In this document: positions 57,655-64,000 of the stretch, in pieces
How the letters are laid out: each line of letters begins with the position of its first letter
Numbering within the stretch: the first letter of the stretch is position 1
IMG/VR virus record: IMGVR_UViG_3300020472_000012
Location: 50,374-114,373 of that record
DNA: 64,000 nucleotides
Reading direction: 5' to 3' (one strand)
DNA from: a virus
Made by a program: the position numbers and the translations under genes
The notes under the pieces: generated by a model
Databases searched by the model: none
The model's input: only the letters and a program-made list of their open reading frames with translations
Told to the model about the DNA's origin: nothing

Positions 57655-59952
57655 ATGACAACGAATGGAATAAGTATCACCAAGAGGAATGGAAATAAAG
57701 AACCACTAAAGATAGAGAAAATCCACAAGATGGTAGATGCAGCTGCAAAAGGTATTAATGGAGTATCTGCATCACAAGTGGAAATGAGTGCAAACTTATC
57801 ATTCTATGATGGAATCACAACAGAAGAAATTCAACAAACCCTAATTAAGTCTGCTTCAGATTTGATTAGTCTAGACACACCAAACTATCAGTATGTTGCA
57901 TCAAGGTTATTGTTATTTGCAATAAGAAAGGATGTATTTAATACCAAATGGAAAGATAGTAGAATATACCCAGCACTTAAAGATATAGTTGCAAGGAATA
58001 TAGAGATTGGTGTTTATGACACTAAGTTGATAGATTATTATACTGAGAAAGAGTGGGATACTCTTAACAGTTATATGAACCACAAAAGAGATTTTCTATT
58101 CTCTTATGCTGGGTTAAGACAAGTAGTAGACAAGTATCTTGTTCAAGATAGGTCTACTGGAAAATTATTTGAAAGTCCACAATACATGTATATGTTAATC
58201 AGTGCAGTATTGTTTAAGGACTATCCTAGTGAGACTAGGTTAAACTATGTAAAGAGGTATTATGATGCAATTTCGCAATTTAAAATCAACATTCCAACGC
58301 CTATCATGGCAGGTATACGAACGCCCATTAGACAGTTTGCGAGCTGTGTTCTCGTGGATTCTGACGACACTCTACCAAGCATTTTTTCTAGTGACATGGC
58401 TATTGGTAGGTATGTTGCTCAGAGGGCTGGAATTGGTATCAACGCTGGTAGAATTCGTGGGATTAACAGTAAGATTAGGGGTGGAGAAGTACAACACACA
58501 GGTGTTATCCCTTTTCTCAAGAAATTCGAGAGCACAGTCCGCTGTTGCACTCAGAATGGAGTTAGGGGTGGGAGTGCTACTGTCCACTTCCCAATCTGGC
58601 ATCAAGAAATTGAGGACATCATTGTTCTCAAAAATAACAAAGGGACAGAAGACAACAGGGTAAGAAAATTAGATTACTCTATCCAAATTAGTGAACTGTT
58701 CTATAAACGATTCTTAAATGATGAAGAGATATCTTTATTCTCACCACATGATGTAGAAGGATTGTATGATGCATTCGGTACTCCAGAGTTTGATGAACTC
58801 TATGAGAAGTATGAAAGAGCATACTCTATTCCTAAGAGAAAGATATCTGCAAGAACTCTGTTCATGGATATTCTAAAAGAAAGAGCAGAGACAGGTCGAA
58901 TATACATTATGAATATAGACCATTCCAATACACATAGTTCATTTACAGACAAGGTTAACATGAGTAACTTATGTCAAGAGATTACATTACCTACAGACCC
59001 AATTCAACATCCAGATGGTGAAGGTGAGATTGCACTTTGTATTCTATCTGCAATCAATGTAGGAACTCTTAAATTAGAAGATATGGAAGAACTTTGTGAC
59101 CTTGCAGTTAGAGGATTAGAAGAACTAATTGAATATCAAAACTATCCAGTTAAAGCTGCTGAGATATCTACACTTGCAAGAAGAAGTTTAGGTATAGGAT
59201 ACATTGGTCTTGCACATTATCTTGCAAAGAATAAGGTAATGTATAATGACCCAGAAGCACATAAATTAGTTCATGAACTAACAGAGAGTTTCCAATACCA
59301 CTTATTAAAATCATCAAATAAACTTGCAGAAGAGAAGGGTGCATGTGAGTATTTTGGTCGAACTAAATATTCATTAGGAGAACTTCCTATAGACCATTAT
59401 AAGAAAGAAGTGGATGAAATATATCCAAACGAATTATTGATGGATTGGGAAGGACTGAGAAAGTCTATAAAGGAACATGGGTTAAGACATTCAACTTTGT
59501 CTGCACAGATGCCCTCAGAGTCCTCTAGTGTCGTTTCTAACGAGACAAATGGGATAGAACCACCTAGAGACTACCTTTCAGTCAAGAAGAGTAAAAAAGG
59601 GCCATTAAAACAGATAGTACCTTCTTACCAAAGATTACAAAACTTTTATACTCTATTATGGGATATGAAAGATAACGATGGATACATCAAAGTAGTTGCA
59701 GTTATGCAGAAGTTTTTTGACCAATCCATTAGTGGTAACTGGAGTTATAATCCAGAGAACTATGAAAATAATGAAGTACCCATTTCTGTAATGGCAACTG
59801 ATATGTTGAATACATATAAGTATGGGTGGAAAACATCTTACTATCAGAACACATATGACAGTAAGACAGAAGATATAATTGAGGTTCCATCAGAACCACT
59901 TCCATTAGGGGAAGATATAGATGATGAGGATTGTGAGGCATGTACAATTTAG
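57655..59952 (+). CDS. nrdA: Ribonucleotide reductase large subunit
   Basis: The 765-residue class Ia subunit: N-terminal ATP-cone type region (SITKRNGNKEPLKIEKIHKMV), active-site segments FASCVLVDSDDT, NMSNLCQEI and LSAQMPSESSSVVSNETNGIEP, and a C-terminal redox pair (CEACTI). It reduces ribonucleotides to feed phage DNA synthesis, with NrdB (60978-62075) as radical donor. A 2OG-Fe(II) oxygenase gene lies between them, unlike T4. Confidence 0.95.
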   Translation: MTTNGISITKRNGNKEPLKIEKIHKMVDAAAKGINGVSASQVEMSANLSFYDGITTEEIQQTLIKSASDLISLDTPNYQYVASRLLLFAIRKDVFNTKWKDSRIYPALKDIVARNIEIGVYDTKLIDYYTEKEWDTLNSYMNHKRDFLFSYAGLRQVVDKYLVQDRSTGKLFESPQYMYMLISAVLFKDYPSETRLNYVKRYYDAISQFKINIPTPIMAGIRTPIRQFASCVLVDSDDTLPSIFSSDMAIGRYVAQRAGIGINAGRIRGINSKIRGGEVQHTGVIPFLKKFESTVRCCTQNGVRGGSATVHFPIWHQEIEDIIVLKNNKGTEDNRVRKLDYSIQISELFYKRFLNDEEISLFSPHDVEGLYDAFGTPEFDELYEKYERAYSIPKRKISARTLFMDILKERAETGRIYIMNIDHSNTHSSFTDKVNMSNLCQEITLPTDPIQHPDGEGEIALCILSAINVGTLKLEDMEELCDLAVRGLEELIEYQNYPVKAAEISTLARRSLGIGYIGLAHYLAKNKVMYNDPEAHKLVHELTESFQYHLLKSSNKLAEEKGACEYFGRTKYSLGELPIDHYKKEVDEIYPNELLMDWEGLRKSIKEHGLRHSTLSAQMPSESSSVVSNETNGIEPPRDYLSVKKSKKGPLKQIVPSYQRLQNFYTLLWDMKDNDGYIKVVAVMQKFFDQSISGNWSYNPENYENNEVPISVMATDMLNTYKYGWKTSYYQNTYDSKTEDIIEVPSEPLPLGEDIDDEDCEACTI

Positions 59953-60974
59953 ATTTTTCTTATAAGAGTCTAGAACAAAGACAAGAAGAAAAAAGAAAAG
60001 AAGAATTCAAAGAAGAAAAGATTATTCAAGATTTGAAGTTTGATGAGATTGACTCTAAACGAGCATTAGAGATATTCAATCCATTAAACAACTTAAATAA
60101 TCCAGATGTTCCAGAGATAACCTATGAAGGTTATCTTATGGGAAACCATAGAATTTTTATTGCAAGAAACTTTATAGATAAATCTGATATAGAATACTGT
60201 AAGCATATGTTCAAGTTTATGGAACATAGAAAACAGTATTATAGAGAAGAGAATATCATACAAGAGAATTATGATGATAAGGGTGCATTCTTAGATAACT
60301 GGGTTAGTAAAGGATTTCCATTTGCACCATTTTCTGAGTCCCTCTTATTGATGTATCATGAAAGAATTGAAAAACTATTTGGTCTCAGATTAGTTCCAAC
60401 CTATTCATATGGTCGAACATATGAACGACACAGTAGATTACTCTCTCATTCTGATAGACCATCATGTGAATTCAGTGCAACACTTCCAATATCATTCGAT
60501 ACAGATGATGGAAAGCCTTGGGTAATTTGGGCAAGGGGTGACCACAACTTTACTGGATTGACTGGTAGAACTGCATGGGATTTATCAATGGGTAAACCAT
60601 TTTATGCAAGACATGAAAAAGCAGTACCAGTTGCATTATGGCCTGGTGATGTTTTATTCTATCAAGGTAGTAATGTTATACATTGGAGAGAAAGGTTAGT
60701 AGGAAATTCTGCAAGACAAGTCTTCTTACATTATCTACATGTTGATGGCCCAATGTATAGAGACTTTCCAAAACTAAAGTATGATTCAAGACCATCGATA
60801 TATCATGGTACTGGTTCATTACATGCAGAAGCAAGACATGATGCAAGTAGGTTTTTACAGGATATAGACAACTATAAGTATTATGCAAATGTATCGATAA
60901 CAGACCCAGCAACTGGAAAGGCATGTGGTAAAGGATTTGAAAAATTTAAAGAAGGAACTGACAGTACATTTTAA
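59940..60974 (+). CDS. 2OG-Fe(II) oxygenase-like protein between nrdA and nrdB
   Basis: The 344-residue protein has a charged N-terminal extension and an HxD...H...R set: H170-D172 (LSHSDRPSCEFS), H248 (SNVIHWRE) and R259 (ARQVFLHY). Such genes recur beside nrdAB in marine T4-like phages; substrates unknown. It overlaps nrdA by 13 bases. An oxidative step linked to nucleotide or protein modification is inference. Confidence 0.7.
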   Translation: MYNLDFSYKSLEQRQEEKRKEEFKEEKIIQDLKFDEIDSKRALEIFNPLNNLNNPDVPEITYEGYLMGNHRIFIARNFIDKSDIEYCKHMFKFMEHRKQYYREENIIQENYDDKGAFLDNWVSKGFPFAPFSESLLLMYHERIEKLFGLRLVPTYSYGRTYERHSRLLSHSDRPSCEFSATLPISFDTDDGKPWVIWARGDHNFTGLTGRTAWDLSMGKPFYARHEKAVPVALWPGDVLFYQGSNVIHWRERLVGNSARQVFLHYLHVDGPMYRDFPKLKYDSRPSIYHGTGSLHAEARHDASRFLQDIDNYKYYANVSITDPATGKACGKGFEKFKEGTDSTF

Positions 60975-60977
60975 GAA

Positions 60978-62075
60978 ATGAGTATATTTAACAAAAACAA
61001 AGTCAACTTTCTAAAGAACAAAATGTTCTTCGGAGAGGAACTTAATACCCAACGATATGATGATTTTAAATATCCCATATTCGACAAGCTCACACAAAGA
61101 CAATTGGGTTACTTCTGGAGACCAGAAGAAGTTTCTCTCCAGAAGGACAGAAATGATTACAACGAATTAAGTAAAGCACACAAACACATCTTTACCAGTA
61201 ATCTAAAGTATCAAACATTATTAGACTCAGTACAAGGAAGAGGGCCTGCACTTGCACTACTTCCATTCTGTACTATTCCAGAATTAGAATCATGTATCAT
61301 TGCATGGGACTTCATGGAATCAATCCATAGTAGGTCATACACCTACATGATGAAGAACATCTACTCAGACCCAACAAAAGAATTTGACACCATTATTGAT
61401 AATGAACATATCATTGCAAGAGCAGAATCAGTAACAGAGACTTATGATGACTTTATTGATTATGCAAATAGATGGAAGTTGGGATACAAAACTGACGAGA
61501 AAGAACTTTACAGAAAACTATATCTTGCACTTATAAGTATCAACATACTTGAAGGTTTAAGATTCTTTGTGTCATTTGCATGTACTTTTGGTTTCGGAGA
61601 GTTGAAACTTATGGAAGGTTCTGCAAAGATTATCAGTCTGATTGCAAGAGACGAGAATCTCCATCTGGGGATAACTCAACACATTCTTAAAGCATTCCAA
61701 AACACTGAGAAGAATGCAATTATGTTGAAAGTTATGAAGGAAAGTGAGAAAGATGTATATAAAATGTATGAAGATGCAGCCCAACAAGAGAAAGATTGGG
61801 CAGAATACCTATTCATGTATGGTAGTATGATAGGACTATCAACTGAATTGTTGGGTCAGTATGTTGAGTATACAACAAATAAAAGACTCAGAGCAATAGG
61901 ATTAAATCCTATATATGATATATCCAGTAGGACAAATCCACTGCCTTGGACTCAACATTGGTTATCCTCTAAAGGTCAACAGAATGCACCTCAAGAGACT
62001 GAGATTGAGTCATATGTAATTGGTGGAATCAAACAAGATATAGAAGACGATACATTCAAAGGATTCAAACTATAA
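60978..62075 (+). CDS. nrdB: Ribonucleotide reductase small subunit
   Basis: The 365-residue diiron protein shows the NrdB helices: IAWDFMESIHSRSYTYM, KEFDTI...EHIIARAE, ARDENLHLGITQHIL and YVEYTTNKRL. It provides the tyrosyl radical for NrdA. The following gene overlaps its stop by one base. Confidence 0.94.
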   Translation: MSIFNKNKVNFLKNKMFFGEELNTQRYDDFKYPIFDKLTQRQLGYFWRPEEVSLQKDRNDYNELSKAHKHIFTSNLKYQTLLDSVQGRGPALALLPFCTIPELESCIIAWDFMESIHSRSYTYMMKNIYSDPTKEFDTIIDNEHIIARAESVTETYDDFIDYANRWKLGYKTDEKELYRKLYLALISINILEGLRFFVSFACTFGFGELKLMEGSAKIISLIARDENLHLGITQHILKAFQNTEKNAIMLKVMKESEKDVYKMYEDAAQQEKDWAEYLFMYGSMIGLSTELLGQYVEYTTNKRLRAIGLNPIYDISSRTNPLPWTQHWLSSKGQQNAPQETEIESYVIGGIKQDIEDDTFKGFKL

Positions 62076-62263
62076 TGGATAGTATACAAACAGTTAGTGG
62101 AATTGCACAAACACAAGTACAAAAGTACAATGTGGATAGAGTTTATAGTCGTGGTGACGATGGTCATAAGGTTCAGAGAACTACATATACTGTAACCTTA
62201 TATGATTCAAATGGAATACTGACATCAGTAACCAACAGTCATCAGATAAATTATTTAATATGA
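62075..62263 (+). CDS. Hypothetical 62-residue protein
   Basis: A small beta-type protein (KYNVDRVYSRGDDGHKVQRTTYTVTLYDSNGILTS) encoded between nrdB and glutaredoxin, with a one-base overlap on nrdB. It may belong to the reductase unit. Function unknown. Confidence 0.6.
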   Translation: MDSIQTVSGIAQTQVQKYNVDRVYSRGDDGHKVQRTTYTVTLYDSNGILTSVTNSHQINYLI

Positions 62264-62270
62264 GAACAAT

Positions 62271-62525
62271 ATGATAGTAGAAATTTATGGGAAACCAATG
62301 TGTCCTTATTGTGATAAGGCTAAAATGTTATGTGACATGAGAAACATAGAATATAAGTATTTTATGTTGAATGAAGATTTCACTAAGGAAGAACTTTTAA
62401 ATAAGTTCCCAACAGCAAGAACATTCCCACAAATTCAATTCGTGATAGATGGAACCACAACATATGTTGGTGGATTCCAAGAGCTTCAACAACATTTAGG
62501 CAACATGCTTAAGGATAATCAATGA
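62271..62525 (+). CDS. nrdC: Glutaredoxin
   Basis: The 84-residue protein has the CPYC redox site (C11/C14), the cis-Pro strand (ARTFPQIQFVIDGTT) and a YVGGFQEL glutathione-site type motif. It re-reduces NrdA after each turnover. ATGA overlap with the next gene. The nrdC name follows the T4 role and is not a claim of orthology. Confidence 0.9.
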   Translation: MIVEIYGKPMCPYCDKAKMLCDMRNIEYKYFMLNEDFTKEELLNKFPTARTFPQIQFVIDGTTTYVGGFQELQQHLGNMLKDNQ

Positions 62526-62719
62526 CAGACCAAGAAGTAGAGAGAGTAGAAAGTATACACTGTTACAGTTGTGATGGGTATGCAGAGGTTCAGACAGAAT
62601 GGAATCAAGAAATGCCAGTACAATTTTGTCCATTTTGTGGTGAACAGTTAGATGATAGAGAAGAAGATTTTCATGAAGAGCTCCTAAATCAGATGGAAGA
62701 CTTCGATGATAGTGAATAA
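62522..62719 (+). CDS. Zinc-ribbon small acidic protein
   Basis: The 65-residue protein has two Cys pairs (HCYSCDGY and FCPFCGEQ) that suit one zinc site, and an acidic tail (DREEDFHEELLNQMEDFDDSE). It may bind nucleic acid or RNA polymerase. Overlaps the next gene by 14 bases. Confidence 0.65.
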   Translation: MTDQEVERVESIHCYSCDGYAEVQTEWNQEMPVQFCPFCGEQLDDREEDFHEELLNQMEDFDDSE

Positions 62720-62960
62720 ATTATTAGAAACTTTAAAAGTTGCAGAGGTAAAGATTTCGTTTAGAAGTTTAAATTCTGGAAAGAATATAACTGCACCTTG
62801 TACTTTAAGAGAAGATAGAATTCCCAACCATTTCCATATAAATCAAGACCCAAATTCTGAAAAGATTATAGTGTGGAGAGGGGATAATAAGAAATGGGAA
62901 GATATAGAAGTCTCTTCTATAATTCACTGGACAGTGATAGATAGGACACAAAAAGTATGA
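62706..62960 (+). CDS. DUF2693-like protein
   Basis: The 84-residue protein resembles a small conserved family of T4-like marine phages: KVAEVKISFRSLNSGKNITAPCTLREDRIP ('VxFxKxxGxxRxxxCTLxxxxIP' pattern) and KIIVWRGDNKKWEDI. Function unknown. ATGA overlap with the next small gene. Confidence 0.6.
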   Translation: MIVNKLLETLKVAEVKISFRSLNSGKNITAPCTLREDRIPNHFHINQDPNSEKIIVWRGDNKKWEDIEVSSIIHWTVIDRTQKV

Positions 62961-63076
62961 GTATAGAAGTTTTAATTTTTCATATGTTAGTATTAATACC
63001 TATGGTATATTTCATATGGAATGATGGTTATAAGAAAGGTTTAAATGAAACCACAAAGTGCAAAAGCAAAAGGTAG
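62957..63076 (+). CDS. 39-residue membrane peptide
   Basis: It has an N-terminal helix (VLIFHMLVLIPMVYFIW) followed by a basic tail (GYKKGLNETTKCKSKR). It overlaps the nuclease gene by 32 bases. Weak evidence beyond the membrane-helix pattern and operon fit. Confidence 0.45.
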   Translation: MSIEVLIFHMLVLIPMVYFIWNDGYKKGLNETTKCKSKR

Positions 63077-63395
63077 GAATCTACAAAAGTGGACTCGTGA
63101 GAGACTCATAGAAGAATTGGATATTCATCCAGAAGACATCAAGTCTACTTCAATGGGTGCTGGTGGTGAGGATGTCATCATGGCAAGAGCTGCACGAGAG
63201 AAGTTCCCATATTCAATTGAATGTAAGAACCAAGAGAAAGTTAATCTCTGGTCTGCATATGACCAAGCAGAAGCAAATTGTGGAGACTACGAACCTTTGG
63301 TAGTCTTAAAGAAAAATAGGACTAAACCATTAGTCCTATTAGATGCAGAATACTTTTTTAAATTACACAAGTCTTTCCATAACGAGGTCGAATAA
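63045..63395 (+). CDS. PD-(D/E)xK nuclease-like protein
   Basis: The 116-residue protein has GAGGEDVIMARAAREKFPYSIECKNQE, the D...ExK arrangement of Holliday-resolvase or VRR-NUC-type nucleases, plus a basic N-terminus (KPQSAKAKGRNLQKWTRERL). A DNA-repair or junction-resolving role is likely; T4 uses an unrelated gp49. It converges with the minus-strand metallopeptidase, overlapping its 3' end. Confidence 0.72.
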   Translation: MKPQSAKAKGRNLQKWTRERLIEELDIHPEDIKSTSMGAGGEDVIMARAAREKFPYSIECKNQEKVNLWSAYDQAEANCGDYEPLVVLKKNRTKPLVLLDAEYFFKLHKSFHNEVE

Positions 63396-63734
63396 AAACT
63401 CTTCGTGTTTCCTCGCTGGATTCTCATACATATATTCACCTTTAGCACATTGACGAACATGTATCATTTCATGAGCTAATACTTTCAATATTTCTTGCTT
63501 TTGACCATCCCAATCTTTTCGTGCAAGTTCCACACAAATTTCTTCGGTATCACCATAACAAGCACCTACAGCATCTGAGAAACCTTCCTCAAATTGATTA
63601 GAAACGATAATTTCTAACCCAAAATCATACTTTTCCAGACCCAATATATCTATAGCAACATTGACAAAATCGAAGATTTTATCCTCTTCTCTCACTTTGC
63701 CACCTCTTGGGCCTCCAATATTCACACCAACCAT
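63363..63734 (-). CDS. SprT-like/zincin metallopeptidase
   Basis: The 123-residue minus-strand protein has the HExxH motif in VLAHEMIHVRQ and an acidic/Cys region (AVGACYGDTEEICVEL). Such small zincins (SprT-like) occur in marine phages; targets unknown. It has its own class A promoter on the minus strand (63771-63800) and AGGAG before the ATG. It is one of only two minus-strand genes seen here. Confidence 0.72.
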   Translation of the reverse strand: MVGVNIGGPRGGKVREEDKIFDFVNVAIDILGLEKYDFGLEIIVSNQFEEGFSDAVGACYGDTEEICVELARKDWDGQKQEILKVLAHEMIHVRQCAKGEYMYENPARKHEEFLFDLVMERLV

Positions 63735-63770
63735 TTCAGTCTCCTATCTGTATTTAGGTACGAAAAACAC

Positions 63771-63800
63771 ATTATATTACAATATGTACCCATAGGTCAA
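63771..63800 (-). promoter_or_regulatory. Class A promoter, minus strand
   Basis: Read on the minus strand: TTGACC (63800-63795), TATGGGTAC block, 18-bp spacer, TATAAT (63776-63771); +1 near 63764. The leader has AGGAG. Confidence 0.75.
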
Positions 63801-63803
63801 CAC

Positions 63804-63833
63804 TTGACGCAGGGGTGCTTTTTTTCGTATAAT
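63804..63833 (+). promoter_or_regulatory. Class A promoter, plus strand
   Basis: TTGACG (63804-63809), CAGGGGTGC block, 18-bp spacer, TATAAT (63828-63833); +1 near 63840. Its -35 lies 3 bases from the -35 of the minus-strand promoter. Confidence 0.8.
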
Positions 63834-63851
63834 ATGATGATAGGAGAAATT

Positions 63852-64000
63852 ATGAAATTAGGTTACGAAAAAATAAAAATAATACCGAGTAAAAACGATG
63901 CTTTAAATCCAGAAAATTTTTGGGGATTCTTAAAGAAATATGCAGAAATGAATTTAGTACCAGTTAGAGGTCAATATGGCAAATACTGGTTAAGTGGTGT
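63852..64000 (+). CDS. N-terminal part of an unidentified early gene
   Basis: The frame is open to the window edge (49 complete codons): MKLGYEKIKIIPSKNDALNP, then NFWGFLKKYAEMN and VRGQYGKYWLSG. TAGGAG precedes the ATG and a class A promoter drives it. No family recognised from this fragment. Confidence 0.65.
   Translation, partial: MKLGYEKIKIIPSKNDALNPENFWGFLKKYAEMNLVPVRGQYGKYWLSG

Noticed and set aside
1-64000. Glutamine riboswitch-type RNAs as reported for some marine phages
   Set aside because: I looked for the conserved GGAAGTAGG-like core and saw no convincing non-coding match.
1-64000. CRISPR arrays, insertion sequences, integrase or attachment sites
   Set aside because: No regularly spaced direct repeats, transposase or integrase-type proteins were seen.

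Overview
The window is one continuous stretch of an AT-rich, densely coded T4-like myophage genome (order Caudoviricetes). It is almost entirely on the + strand, with many ATGA stop/start overlaps, two tRNA genes and no ribosomal or housekeeping genes. Identity rests on recognisable T4-type proteins: sliding clamp gp45, clamp loader gp44/gp62, RegA, B-family polymerase gp43, UvsX, helicase gp41, primase gp61, NrdA/NrdB, glutaredoxin and a T4-type lysozyme. Small conserved marine-phage proteins, a CobS/CobT-like pair, Hsp20, IscA/IscU and curli genes fit a marine phage of the pelagimyophage/cyanomyophage group. A SAR11-like or OM43-like streamlined marine host is my inference, not something the sequence proves.

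Layout. 1-1.8 kb: a partial gene, an outer-membrane-type protein and a COQ4-family protein. 1.9-8.3 kb: tRNA-Asp, a metallopeptidase/VWA protein with its MoxR/CobS-type AAA+ partner, a structured RNA and a GIY-YIG/ParB-like protein. 8.35-15.65 kb: gp45, gp44, gp62 and RegA, with a DNA-hypermodification cassette (C5-cytosine methyltransferase, TET/JBP-like dioxygenase, TET-associated-type glycosyltransferase) lying between gp44 and gp62. 15.6-19.6 kb: lipase, a second COQ4-family protein, IscA and small membrane proteins. 19.6-25.7 kb: a curli-like locus (CsgF, CsgG, two curlin-repeat proteins, a FecR-domain protein) ending in a CHASE2-adenylate cyclase. 25.7-29.1 kb: IscU, Hsp20, peroxiredoxin, lysozyme. 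29.2-38.6 kb: DNA polymerase, nuclease, UvsX, gp41, a DNA methyltransferase, two 2OG-Fe(II) oxygenases, tRNA-Ala, a deoxynucleotidase and small genes. 38.7-56.6 kb: a late module behind T4-type late promoters. It codes for proteins whose N-termini resemble T4 capsid-targeting sequences (PAP2 phosphatase, ADP-ribosyltransferase-like, ParB-like, nucleotidylyltransferase), a ligase-like protein, a sulfotransferase, structural/adhesin proteins and an overlapping spanin pair. 56.7-64 kb: primase, ribonucleotide reductase, glutaredoxin, small nucleases and a minus-strand SprT-like gene.

Regulation is unusually legible. Seven promoters (class A) share TTGAC, a CAxGGGTGC-like block and TATAAT with an invariant 18-bp spacer. 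Eight others (class B) have TTGACA and an AT-rich -10 with a 16-bp spacer. T4-type late boxes (TATAAATA/CATAAATA) precede IscA, the late module and others. In eight cases the predicted +1 falls exactly on the A of an ATG that has no Shine-Dalgarno sequence, pointing to systematic leaderless mRNAs. Genes with longer leaders carry a clear Shine-Dalgarno sequence.

The strongest candidates for unusual biology are the curli/FecR/CHASE2-cyclase locus, the cytosine hypermodification cassette, the two COQ4-family proteins, the packaged-effector set and the leaderless promoter architecture.
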